A stretch of DNA of 64,000 nucleotides from Leptospiraceae bacterium (GTDB lineage Bacteria > Spirochaetota > Leptospiria > Leptospirales > Leptospiraceae). The number at the start of each line of letters is the position of its first letter. Positions within the stretch are counted from its first letter, which is position 1. Location: the NCBI GenBank assembly GCA_024233865.1, contig JACKPA010000011.1:176992-240991 (forward strand), written 5' to 3'. Below, in pieces: positions 1-8,165 of the stretch. Made by a program: the position numbers and the translations under genes. The notes under the pieces are model-generated. The model was not told the DNA's origin. It did not search any database and worked only from the letters and a program-made list of their open reading frames with translations.

Positions 1-403
1 CGAAGTATTCCGATGTCCGAAACGTCTGCTCATACAATTCCTTTTTGTCTACCAAATCAACTTGGTAAGTACTTTCAGATAACAATTCTACGATTACATT
101 GGGATATTTCCAGTTCTCTTCCCACAACGTCCAAGTTTTTCGCTCTTTTGTGCCATCCACACCTTTTACAAAAAAAAAGTCCGGACCTCTCAAGTCTTTG
201 TTTTTGAGTTCTTGGGGATTGAAATAGATAAACATGTTTCCACCGGCAAAAAAGTCTTTTCGCTTACCCATGGTAAACTCAGCCGAGTCAATCAAAATGT
301 TCATATTTTCTCTATGGGTAGGCGTTTCCAAAGGAATACCATCATCACAAGGTAGGTTTGTGGGATATTTTATCTGTTCGAGAAGGGTAACTGATTGTGG
401 CAT
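1..403 (-). CDS. Uma2-family PD-(D/E)XK protein, copy 1 (3' part outside window)
   Basis: This is the N-terminal part of a Uma2 (DUF820) family protein, cut by the window edge. The sequence from 1 to 495 matches 3826 to 4320 base for base as far as I can read, so it encodes the same first 134 or so residues as the complete copy at 3485-4228. The start at 403 is preceded by a GGAGAAAA ribosome binding site. Residues typical of the family are visible (a GPDFFFVK stretch, then VIVELLSEST, carrying the acidic positions expected of a PD-(D/E)XK fold). Uma2 proteins are restriction-endonuclease-like, often in many copies per genome, and their role is not settled. An IS element separates it from its divergent partner. 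Confidence 0.75.
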   Translation of the reverse strand, partial: MPQSVTLLEQIKYPTNLPCDDGIPLETPTHRENMNILIDSAEFTMGKRKDFFAGGNMFIYFNPQELKNKDLRGPDFFFVKGVDGTKERKTWTLWEENWKYPNVIVELLSESTYQVDLVDKKELYEQTFRTSEYF

Positions 404-495
404 ACTTTTTCTCCATGGGATAATCCAATACAATGATTTGTTCAATCATCATTGTTTTCCAAAATAGAGCAAGATTTTTTTAATAAAATTATTTC
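1..495. repeat. Direct repeat, copy 1 (identical to 3826-4320)
   Basis: The stretch matches 3826-4320 with a constant offset of 3825 and no difference that I can see. It covers the start of a Uma2 gene and part of its upstream region. The match continues at 1536 after the inserted IS element, but with several substitutions (around 1580-1592 versus 4365-4377). This is the left part of a tandem duplication of a divergent Uma2 / Lcl-lipoprotein pair. Confidence 0.9.
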
Positions 496-1527
496 CGCTC
501 ATGTGGTATTTTGTGTGACACCACATAAAATACGTAGAAACTCCAACGTAACTTTTTTTAAATTGTGAGCCCATTCATGCATAGCAAGATACTGTTGAAG
601 ATATTTCTTGTTTACACCACGAAAAGGACGAAGGAAATTACGTAAACCTGTCCATAGCCCCTCTATGGTGTTGGAATGAACCTCACGTATTCCATCACCA
701 TCATCATCTCGTGCCCACTCACGTTTACCAGGTGCATGACAAACAGTTAAATGTATACGCTGTGATTCAGACAAATAATTATAGGCACCCCATTCATCAG
801 TATTGATAGTTGTATTATCCATGGTTGCATCTAAAACAGAGGATTCAAGATCCTTTCTTCCACTATTTTTTTTAGAATTAATTGAATCTGACCACTTTCT
901 CGCCCAACGATTCCCAACACGGGAGGACGATCTGTATCCCAAGTGCCATGACCTCGTGTTTTATTAGCACGTACGCGTGGTGGGTCGTCTGGTTTTGGGT
1001 GTAAAACACCTTTTTCACCTGCATTTTGATACATCTCATCTACTTCCACAACGTCGTCTGTTAAAGGCTTACGAACACAAGCCTGTGATGAAAACTCCTG
1101 CATTTTGTGCCTACGATTAAGTAAAGTACTATAGTCTATATCCAGTTCCTTGGCTAGATGCAGAGTTGATATCCCCTGGGAAAAGCCTTTTAAAATATGT
1201 ACTATCATAGAGCAGTTATAGTGTGTACCTTGCCATATTGTCTTAGAAAATGCGTTATAGATTCGATTACATGAGCAGTGAAAATATAATACTGGTTCTC
1301 GGTCTCTTCTGTGAACCTTTGATTGCTCAACAGGAGAATTGCAATCTGGACAAGATAAACCTTTAGGATGCAAAATTTGAACAAGATAATCGTAACATTT
1401 CTGTTCATCCATCAATTCGACTGTTGAAAAAATGATCATTAATTCCACCTTTAGCAAAATTATTAAAAATCATCATTGACTATAAAAATTATATTGTCAA
1501 GCGTTCACACGATTCCCAATATGAGCG
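496..1527 (-). mobile_element. IS1595-type insertion sequence with 8-bp target duplication
   Basis: A 1032-bp element is bounded by imperfect terminal inverted repeats of about 23 bp. The left end begins CGCTCATGTGG and the right end, read inwards, begins CGCTCATATTG; both then share GTGTGA. It is flanked by the 8-bp direct repeat ATTATTTC at 488-495 and 1528-1535. The second copy of the surrounding duplication (near 4313-4320) has a single ATTATTTC and no insert, so both the boundaries and the target duplication are confirmed internally. An 8-bp duplication and the transposase type fit the IS1595 family. The insert lies between the Uma2 gene and the lipoprotein gene. Confidence 0.93.
499..1439 (-). 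CDS. IS1595-family (ISXO2-like) transposase in two frames, -1 shift at an A8 run
   Basis: Transposase of the insertion sequence, on the minus strand. The N-terminal zinc-ribbon-like part has CPDC followed by a CSCN pair. The catalytic part has VVEVDEMYQNAGEKG (first Asp), NTDEWGAY (second Asp) and REVHSNTIEGLW (final Asn), as in the ISXO2-like DDE/N domain. The upstream frame (1457 or 1439 down to 831) and the downstream frame (942 down to 499) must join at a run of eight A (plus-strand T at 866-873) read as CTA AAA AAA ATA. A -1 shift there yields the conserved join LKKNSGRKDLES and a protein of about 313 residues. A_AAA_AAA is a classic slippery heptamer, so programmed frameshifting is possible; a one-base indel that kills the gene is equally compatible. 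The start at 1439 is preferred but 1457 is possible. Confidence 0.82.
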
Positions 1528-1598
1528 ATTATTTCAAATCAGATACATCTAAAATCCTTACAATTTTTTTGAAAAAAAAGGTGATTTTCCAAGAAATA

Positions 1599-1651
1599 AA
1601 TTGACTTTCCAGGGATTCCCCCGAAAAGAAATTTTTTAAATCCCGTCAATT
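1599..1651 (+). repeat. 53-bp hairpin element, copy 1
   Basis: The sequence starts AATTGAC and ends GTCAATT, with inner arms GGGATT and AATCCC, so the RNA or single strand can fold into a two-part stem with a 6-nt bulge. It sits inside a longer conserved block (about 1551-1670). Two more copies at the same length lie at 4384-4436 and 6486-6538. All three precede the start of a plus-strand gene for an envelope protein. The TTGACT inside could also be a -35 box. The function is unknown: promoter module, leader RNA or small mobile repeat. Confidence 0.7.
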
Positions 1652-1731
1652 GATGTATCGAGCTTCTCCAAACAAACCGGCTAATACCGGTGTTTACTAA
1701 CAGAAATCGAAATTGTTTTAAGGATTAGTTT

Positions 1732-3362
1732 ATGAAATCAAATTTCATTCTCAAATATACATCAATAGGGGTGATTCCCTTTTTGCTTTTGGTTGGATTG
1801 CTTTTTTCATGCAAAGCAAATGAAAAGAACTCTAAAAAAGAAAAAACTGCCTTAGCAGCCGCAGCGATTCTTCTTAGCCAGACAAGTTGTAATGGCTCGA
1901 GCGTAAGCCGTGACTGGGGAACTTTTACGGATTGTAATGACGGGACAGTTAAGTTTGTTGGGACGGCTGGAACTTTTGGTGGAAATTCTTATCCGGCTCA
2001 AACACTCTATTTTACCAAGTGTGTATACGGACAGACTTATAATTCTGCAACCAACGATTGTGATGGGACAAGTAACTTAGGAAACTATGGAGCAAAGAAT
2101 ATTCAATTTTGCAAAACCTATGATAATTCTTGCGATAATACTATTACGGTAACATCGGGTCCATTGTTTGACGCTTGTAGCGGTCTAAGCTTAACTGGAA
2201 AGTCATGGCGTGTACCAACCAAAAATGAGTTAAAATTGCTAGTCAATTGTGCAAATACAACTAATATGCCAGATCATGATTATCACTCTTGCCCTAAAAC
2301 AGATTTACTGAATATCATTAATTTATTTCCAATTCCTTCTACATTAAGGGATTTTTATTGGTCATCAAATGTGTACACTGGTAGTAATTTGGGCAATGGT
2401 AATATGTCTTATGCGCTTTTCGTCTCGTTCGACGATGGGTACGTGCTGTCAGATTGGAAGGATAAATCCTACTATGCTCTTTGTGTTAGCAGCGCAACCT
2501 ACAACATAAGCGGAACAATAACCGGACTTACCGCAGACGGTTTAGTATTGCAAAACAACTCCGGAGACGATTTGACCGTTTCTTCCGGAGCGACTACATT
2601 CGCCTTTACCACAAAAGTGAGCGGAGCTTACGCAGTGACAGTCAAGACACAACCAACCGGATTAACTTGTAGTGTGAGCAGTGGAAGTGGAACGGCGATT
2701 GCCGACGTGACGAATGTGAGTATAAGTTGTAGTAGTTCTAGCAGTATACAACCTCAAGTAGTTGCAGTGGTACAACTGCAACTTACAGCTGGGGGACGTT
2801 TACGGACTGTAATGACGGGACAGTTAAGTTTGTGGGAGTGGCTGGAACGTTTGGTAGCAATTCTTATACAGCTCAAACGCTCTATTTTGCCAAGTGCACA
2901 TACGGACAGACTTACAATTCTGCAACCAACGATTGTACGGGAACGGGGAATTCAGGCAATAATTACGGAGCATCTACCGTTCAATACTGTAATGCAACTA
3001 ATAGTACTTGTGACAATGGTACAACATTAAACGGGACAGGAACAAGTAGTGCTTATACAGCTTGCAGTGGTTTGAGTTTGGTTGGGAAGTCTTGGAGAGT
3101 TCCGACGAAGAACGAGTTAAAATTAACAATTAGTTGTACTAATGGAACTATGCCGGATGATTATCCTACATCCACATATTATTGTGGTACCTATACTGCA
3201 CCAACAATTAGCAATCTATTTTCAAATACTCTGTCAAGCGGTTATTGGAGTTCCTCTGTTTATAGTGCGACAGACGGTTGGATTTCCGGTTTTGGTAATG
3301 GCGCTACACTCAACAACAATAAGACGGATAGCAGCATGTACGTTCGTTGTGTGTCACCGTAG
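1732..3362 (+). pseudogene. Two-domain Lcl (DUF1566) lipoprotein, frameshifted
   Basis: The protein begins with a lipoprotein signal (hydrophobic core then LLFSC, lipid-modified Cys near residue 27), so the mature part would be membrane-anchored. It then has a Cys-rich Lcl/DUF1566 C-type-lectin-like domain (SWRVPTKNELK, then YWSSNVY and CVSS), a linker with NISGTITGL and a Ser-rich tract, and a second Lcl domain ending VRCVSP. The first frame runs to 3030 but stops making sense after about 2745. The second domain continues in another frame to 3362. Comparison with the paralogue at 4743-4760 (AGCAGTAGCACAACCTCA) shows one base missing here at about 2746-2750. The result is a truncated protein unless the repeat-rich tract is phase-variable. 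Lcl domains occur in many copies in Leptospira-like genomes. Confidence 0.8.
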
Positions 3363-3423
3363 TCCAACTTCGTCCACTACAAGTGACCGGTTACCGAGTA
3401 GCCCTTAAGGGCATATCAAGGTA

Positions 3424-3460
3424 TTGGTTATTTTTCCGCCCGTTAGGGCGGATTGACCAA
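3424..3460. other. Hairpin between convergent genes
   Basis: TTGGT ... CCGCCC GTTA GGGCGG ... ACCAA folds into a strong stem-loop (inner stem of 6 GC-rich pairs) between the lipoprotein gene ending at 3362 and the Uma2 gene ending at 3485. Neither strand has a T-run after the stem, so it is not a textbook intrinsic terminator. Nearby segments (3393-3420 and 3463-3490) repeat the pattern ACCG..TAGCC..AAGGC/GGGCATATC, suggesting a small palindromic repeat family. Confidence 0.45.
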
Positions 3461-3484
3461 CCGTAGCCGTAAGGCATATCGAAG

Positions 3485-4228
3485 CTATTCTTTCCCACCG
3501 ACCAATTCACCAGGGTTATACCCTAACTCTCGCAGTTTTTGAGCCAATATTTCGGCTCGTTCTCGCTCTCTTTCCTTCTCCAAGCGTTCTTTTTTAGCTC
3601 GTTCTTGCTCTCTTTCAAATTCCAGCAAGACCAGTTTTTTTTGCCTGTCATACATCCTCAAATACGTCTTGAGTTTACCTTTGACTTTCCCTGTCCATAC
3701 GCCTAAGTAGCAGTTCAGTTCTCTCGACCACAGCCAACCTTCTGGATTCTTCAACAATTCTTGGTAAAATCCATACTGATTCAATCGCCAACCTCGCAAA
3801 TAACTCGGATTGTATGGATCGTATACGAAGTATTCCGATGTCCGAAACGTCTGCTCATACAATTCCTTTTTGTCTACCAAATCAACTTGGTAAGTACTTT
3901 CAGATAACAATTCTACGATTACATTGGGATATTTCCAGTTCTCTTCCCACAACGTCCAAGTTTTTCGCTCTTTTGTGCCATCCACACCTTTTACAAAAAA
4001 AAAGTCCGGACCTCTCAAGTCTTTGTTTTTGAGTTCTTGGGGATTGAAATAGATAAACATGTTTCCACCGGCAAAAAAGTCTTTTCGCTTACCCATGGTA
4101 AACTCAGCCGAGTCAATCAAAATGTTCATATTTTCTCTATGGGTAGGCGTTTCCAAAGGAATACCATCATCACAAGGTAGGTTTGTGGGATATTTTATCT
4201 GTTCGAGAAGGGTAACTGATTGTGGCAT
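3485..4228 (-). CDS. Uma2-family PD-(D/E)XK protein, copy 2 (complete)
   Basis: A 247-residue protein of the Uma2 (DUF820) restriction-endonuclease-like family. The start at 4228 (MPQSVTLLEQ) is chosen because a GGAGAAAA site precedes it; an ATG at 4270 is upstream in frame. The core contains LRGPDFFFVK and VIVELLSEST, with the acidic residues expected of a PD-(D/E)XK active site, then a YEQTFRTSEYFVYDPYNP stretch typical of the family. The C-terminal 60 residues are highly charged (Glu/Arg/Lys) and should form a coiled coil. The gene diverges from the truncated Lcl lipoprotein gene at 4517. The family's biological role is not established; these genes are often amplified. Confidence 0.82.
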   Translation of the reverse strand: MPQSVTLLEQIKYPTNLPCDDGIPLETPTHRENMNILIDSAEFTMGKRKDFFAGGNMFIYFNPQELKNKDLRGPDFFFVKGVDGTKERKTWTLWEENWKYPNVIVELLSESTYQVDLVDKKELYEQTFRTSEYFVYDPYNPSYLRGWRLNQYGFYQELLKNPEGWLWSRELNCYLGVWTGKVKGKLKTYLRMYDRQKKLVLLEFEREQERAKKERLEKERERERAEILAQKLRELGYNPGELVGGKE

Positions 4229-4320
4229 ACTTTTTCTCCATGGGATAATCCAATACAATGATTTGTTCAATCATCATTGTTTTCCAAAATAGAGCAAGAT
4301 TTTTTTAATAAAATTATTTC
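3826..4320. repeat. Direct repeat, copy 2 (identical to 1-495)
   Basis: Second copy of the tandem duplication, carrying the complete Uma2 gene's 5' half and upstream region. It shows the empty target site ATTATTTC that in copy 1 holds the IS element, so the duplication came before the IS insertion. Confidence 0.9.
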
Positions 4321-4383
4321 AAATCAGATACATCTAAAATCCTTACAATTTTTTTGAAAAAAAAAGTGATTTTTTAAGAAATA

Positions 4384-4436
4384 AATTGACTTTCCAGGGA
4401 TTCCCCCGAAAAGAAATTTTTTAAATCCCGTCAATT
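4384..4436 (+). repeat. 53-bp hairpin element, copy 2
   Basis: Same AATTGAC/GTCAATT plus GGGATT/AATCCC structure as at 1599-1651, inside a conserved block of about 4336-4455, upstream of the second Lcl lipoprotein gene. In both copies the block ends with ATG TAT CGA GCT TCT, a possible short upstream frame (15 codons in copy 1, 9 in copy 2); no ribosome binding site is visible before it. Confidence 0.7.
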
Positions 4437-4516
4437 GATGTATCGAGCTTCTCCAAGCAGACCGTAACACCGTTCGCGAGCAGAAATCGAAATTATCTTA
4501 GATTAAGGATTTATGT

Positions 4517-5105
4517 ATGAAATCAAATTTTATTCTCAAATATATAGCGGTAGAGATGATTCTCTTTTTGTCTTTGGTTGGATTGCTTTTTTCATGCCAA
4601 ACAAATAACGATAACGACAACTCTAAAGAAGTTGCGGGAGCAGCAGTTGTCCTTAGTCAGCCAACCAACCGGACTAACTTGCACAGTGAGTAGCGGAAGC
4701 GGAACGGCAACTGCGAATGTAACGAATGTGAGTATAAGTTGTAGTAGTTCTAGCAGTAGCACAACCTCAAGTAGTTGGACAAACGGACAAACTAGTCCAG
4801 CGTATAATGCGTGTAATAGTTATAGTATGACAGGGAAATCATGGAGAGTACCGACTTTTACTGAGTTGAGATTACTGACAGAATGTACAAGTGGTGAAAT
4901 ACCAAATGATTGTGCTCAATGCACAAGTTTTACCGCTCCAACAATCAACAGTTTATATCCGAATACAGTTTCAGGTTACTATTGGTCTTCCTCTGGATAC
5001 CCAACTGACACAACTGGCGCGTACAGCCCTTATTTCGGTAATGGTTCCGAATGCTACAGCAATAAGTCGACACAGTACCTCTAGCTCCGTTGTGTGTCAC
5101 CGTAG
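4517..5105 (+). pseudogene. Lcl (DUF1566) lipoprotein, internally deleted and frameshifted
   Basis: The first 45 or so codons are paralogous to those at 1732 (same MKSNFILKY start and LLFSC lipobox), so the reading frame opens at 4517. It stops at about 4692. Near 4660-4675 the sequence jumps from the N-terminal region directly into the linker (QPTGLTC...), skipping the whole first Lcl domain, with a CCAACCAACC duplication at the join that shifts the frame. The remaining domain has SWRVPTFTELR and YYWSSSGY but ends at a TAG (5082-5084) six codons before the usual LRCVSP end, which is still readable up to 5105. Non-functional as an anchored protein. Confidence 0.8.
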
Positions 5106-5144
5106 TTAAACAGAGTTTATCCCGGACGAAGTTGAAAAAGCCTG

Positions 5145-5165
5145 CCTCCGAATTTATTCCGGAGG
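5145..5165. terminator. Hairpin between convergent genes
   Basis: CCTCCG AATTTATT CCGGAGG forms a 6-bp GC-rich stem between the lipoprotein pseudogene (+) and the Rpn-like gene (-). It may end transcription from both sides. The T-run after it is short (TTTAG), so this is tentative. Confidence 0.4.
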
Positions 5166-5170
5166 TTTAG

Positions 5171-6124
5171 CTACGTTATCTTACTCATTTCATCCATGGA
5201 AAGTCCGGTTTGTTTCCGAATTTCTTCCTCTGACACACCAGCACTTCTTAACATTTTGGCTAAATTGAAAATTACTTTTCGATTCTCATCCAAGGCTTTA
5301 TCCTTTTCATCCAAGGCTTTGCGGTTTTCTTCTAATTCCTTCGCATTTTCCTCCAAGGTTTGAAATAGGTCTTGAACTTTCCTCTCCATTTCCTCCTCAA
5401 ATTCTAACTGCTTCCTCACTTTCTCGTCTTGAGTTGCCTTATACAAACGGCGTATTAATTGCTGCACGAGTGCGTCCGATTGAATCTCTTCCGGTTGATC
5501 GTCAGGATATTCCATCACCCGACTATGGAATCCCGTTTCTGAAAACACAGTCAACATTCTTTCCAATGGTTTTTTCCCATTTGTGCTTTGCGGAACTGCC
5601 AATTGCAACATATACGACTCGTGGTTTAGCTTCTCCAAAAATTCTATTCTTCCAGGGATTTCCTTGTTTTCCAATACGTCATAGTAGTGATTTTTCAGCT
5701 TCACTACTTTCGGAAACCGTTCATCCTCTATGTATCCCAAAAAGTAGATCACTATGATCGAATAAAATTCCGGTATTTCTACTGTTTCTCCTTTCCGGTT
5801 CTTTCCAATTAGAATATTGTCTATCCTTTGGTATTGCTCTCCGATATACTTCCGAAAACGGAACAAATCCATGGATTTCTTGGACTTCTGGAGTTCGATT
5901 AAGACTTTTCGCTTTTCGTTTTCTTTTGTGAGAATGAGGGCGTGGAAGTCCATTCGCAAAAAGTTCATTTCTTGTTTGGAAGTGGTGGCTGTGTATTCCT
6001 GTGGTTTGAAATCGAGTTCAAGGATTTCGCAACCGATGATTCGCCCGATGATACCTTTTGCAATATTGATGTCTTCCATAAGGAATTTGAAAGCGTTGTC
6101 ATAGATAGGATTTGCGATTAACAT
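5171..6124 (-). CDS. Rpn-family PD-(D/E)XK nuclease / putative transposase
   Basis: A 317-residue protein of the Rpn/PDDEXK_2 group (recombination-promoting nuclease, formerly 'transposase_31-like'). The N-terminal part begins with NPIYDNAFKFLMED, a family hallmark. The active-site region has MDFHALI (Asp) then VLIELQKSK (Glu-x-Gln). The C-terminal 90 residues are a Glu/Lys-rich coiled coil with repeats of ALDEKDKALDEN type, then AGVSEEEIRKQTGLSMDEM. Rpn proteins are known in E. coli to promote RecA-independent DNA breaks and recombination; whether this one does is inference. At least two decayed relatives (6348-6399 and 25072-25268) lie in the same window. Confidence 0.85.
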   Translation of the reverse strand: MLIANPIYDNAFKFLMEDINIAKGIIGRIIGCEILELDFKPQEYTATTSKQEMNFLRMDFHALILTKENEKRKVLIELQKSKKSMDLFRFRKYIGEQYQRIDNILIGKNRKGETVEIPEFYSIIVIYFLGYIEDERFPKVVKLKNHYYDVLENKEIPGRIEFLEKLNHESYMLQLAVPQSTNGKKPLERMLTVFSETGFHSRVMEYPDDQPEEIQSDALVQQLIRRLYKATQDEKVRKQLEFEEEMERKVQDLFQTLEENAKELEENRKALDEKDKALDENRKVIFNLAKMLRSAGVSEEEIRKQTGLSMDEMSKIT

Positions 6125-6195
6125 AATTTAGTTTTGGTGTCTGGTATTCAGTAGTCAAGAGAATTAAAGAGAATTATGAATTGTTAGTTGTCTTT

Positions 6196-6222
6196 CATTC
6201 AAAATTCAACATTAAAAATTAT
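6196..6222 (+). repeat. 27-bp direct repeat, copy 1
   Basis: CATTCAAAATTCAACATTAAAAATTAT recurs exactly at 6400-6426. The two copies bracket about 180 bp that includes a fragment of an Rpn gene's 3' end. The AT-rich character makes the origin unclear. Confidence 0.6.
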
Positions 6223-6347
6223 CAATTACTAGCTGATTTCCTTACATAAAGAATTTAAATTATATTTTGATCAATTTCTTATTTTTGCCTCTTTATTTTC
6301 ATTTTTCTTTCTAGTTTACAAGATACTAAAAGGAAAGGAATAATTCA

Positions 6348-6399
6348 TCATAGAAAGTCCGGTCTGTTTTCGAGTATCTTCCTCTAGCACACCAGCACC
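6348..6399 (-). pseudogene. Fragment of an Rpn-family gene 3' end
   Basis: Read on the minus strand, this stretch encodes a sequence close to AGVLEEDTRKQTGLS, matching the C-terminus of the intact protein at 5171-6124 (AGVSEEEIRKQTGLSM) at DNA level over about 50 bp. Nothing else of the gene remains. Together with 6125-6536 having no complete gene, this marks the stretch as a graveyard of repeats. Confidence 0.65.
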
Positions 6400-6426
6400 C
6401 ATTCAAAATTCAACATTAAAAATTAT
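6400..6426 (+). repeat. 27-bp direct repeat, copy 2
   Basis: Exact second copy of the repeat at 6196-6222, directly abutting the Rpn-gene fragment. Confidence 0.6.
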
Positions 6427-6485
6427 TAATTCTTACAAAAATCCTTACATTTTTTTTGAAAAAAAAAGTGAATTTCTAAGAAATA

Positions 6486-6538
6486 AATTGACTTTCCAGG
6501 GATTCCCCCGAAAGGAAATTTTTTAAATCCCGTCAATT
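6486..6538 (+). repeat. 53-bp hairpin element, copy 3
   Basis: Third copy of the AATTGAC...GTCAATT element (block 6438-6549). Here the conserved ATG TAT CGA at its right edge opens directly into the reading frame of a sensor-kinase gene instead of a lipoprotein gene, so the element is portable between gene types. Confidence 0.7.
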
Positions 6539-7938
6539 GATGTATCGAGTGGTAAAGAGTTTTATAGGTAATATGGCAAAAGCACTTTCTATTTTCATTT
6601 TATTATTTACGATTGTTCGTTGTGGATATCCGGACAACCGAATAGAACAACCAAAAGTATCCCAGGGGGTTTTCGACCTATCCGGTTGGGATTTTCAAAC
6701 AAATGGGAACTTATCTATCAATGGTGATTGGGAGTTATATTGGAATCAATTGATCGATCAACGGAGCTTTTTGGTATACGCCGCAAATAGGTTTGTCTTC
6801 TCAGATTATTGTACAAACACACAATAAACTGGCAATAGACGCAGCTCTTTTTGGTTCCATATTCATCATGGCTTTGTATCATTTCTCTTTTTATCTTCAT
6901 CGCAAAAAAGACAAAACTTCTTTGTATTTCGGATTTTTTTGTTTGACTGCTTCTATCTATGTTATTTCAGCAAACGAAGCGTTGATCTATATCTTCTTCC
7001 CGACTATTCCATTTCGACTTGCCTATATCCTTTTGTTTGTTTATTACTTGGCAGTTCCATTGTACGTGTCTTTTGTTTCCGACCGAATTCTCATTCAAAA
7101 TCATACAGTGGATTTGGTTACTTTTTTCGTTAGGGTATACATTCGTAATACTTTCAAGTTCGGAAATCGGAACCGTTATAGAAGGACATTTTCTCTTTGT
7201 TGTTCCGGCTGCACTGTTTTATGCTCTAATGATGGTAGTGAAAGCTCTTATTAGAAAAAAGAAGGATGCCATCTATATACTTGCTCCCAATCTCGTTGTA
7301 TTGAATATGACATGATTTCCGATATAGACAGAAAGAGTTTACAGATCGAATACTATATTCCTGAAGATACGATTCTAACAGCAGACGAACATTTGTTGGA
7401 AGAAGTTTTAAGGAACTTGGTGATGAATGCAGTCAAATTCAGTCACCCCAACGGAAAAATCGAGATTCATTTTACGGAAGATGAAACATTTCAGTACATC
7501 AAAGTCAAAGACTATGGAATCGGAATTTCCATACGCTTCCAAAGCAACCTTTTCGAACCCAGACGAAACGGATTTTCACTCGGAACGTTTGGTGAAAAAG
7601 GATTCGGTCTTGGTTTGAGTTTAAGTCGTGAAATTGTCCAAGCCCATTTCGGACATATTTCCGTAGAATCTGAAGAAAACATGGGAAGTTCTTTCACGGT
7701 TGCTTTGCCTTCCAATAAAAAAACGGTATTTCTAATCCTTAAAGATAAAGAAAAAGAATCAAATTTTACTAATAAAATGATTGAAAAGAAGTTATTACCT
7801 ATCTCGTGCGATTCATACGAAAAAATTCCGGAACTTTTGGACAGAATCAGCCCTAAGTGCATCTTCGTTCAAGACAAGCAGGATAATTTGGAATTAAAGA
7901 CGACACTGCAAAAACCATTTGAAAGACCGTTTGTTTAG
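6537..7938 (+). pseudogene. 7TMR-DISM sensor histidine kinase, multiply broken
   Basis: Pieces of a membrane sensor kinase lie in order but in different frames. At 6537-6827 there is a signal-like N-terminus and the start of the extracellular domain (FDLSGWDFQTNGNLSINGDW, DISMED2-like), ending after a large deletion. At 6793-7315 hydrophobic helices resemble the 7TMR-DISM membrane domain, with frame changes near 7120-7140. At 7312-7938 there is the ATP-binding domain (LRNLVMNAVKFSHPNG N-box, VKDYGIGI G1 box, GFGLGLSLSREIV G2 box) and a tail ending LQKPFERPFV. The dimerisation domain with the phosphorylated His is missing. The gene cannot make a working kinase. The start codon (TTG 6537 or ATG 6540) lies at the edge of the hairpin element. 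Confidence 0.8.
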
Positions 7939-8012
7939 TATTATGTGTAGTGGAATTCTACTTAACAAAGCACTAAACAAAACCTAAAATTTTACCTTTT
8001 TACAGCGTCGCC
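7899..8012 (+). repeat. Dispersed repeat, copy 1 (inverted relative to 59531-59620)
   Basis: The last codons of the broken kinase gene plus about 75 bp downstream match the reverse complement of 59531-59620. Shared blocks are GACGACACTGCAAAAACC, AATTCTACTTAACAAA and AAAACCTAAAATTTTACC through CAGCGTCGCCAT. Copy 1 carries two small extra insertions (about 12 and 9 bp). The AGTAGAATTCTACT core of the other copy is palindromic and may be a terminator-like hairpin. Confidence 0.75.
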
Positions 8013-8165
8013 ATTAAATACTTTTATTACAAAACACAAATCTAACATTTTGTATGCATATATTCTTATTCTTGTTATGGATACAAATAATGTTCCTATT
8101 CATCCAAGAAGTATAGAAACTGATTGGTTTTTTGATGAATTCCTAACAAAAATGCAAGCAATTAC

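Noticed and set aside
13..467. Plus-strand open frames at the window start (and again at 3814-4292)
   Set aside because: They are antisense to the Uma2 genes; the minus-strand reading has the ribosome binding site, family motifs and a complete copy.
3393..3480. CRISPR-like short repeats
   Set aside because: Only two or three imperfect palindromic units without regular spacers or cas genes.
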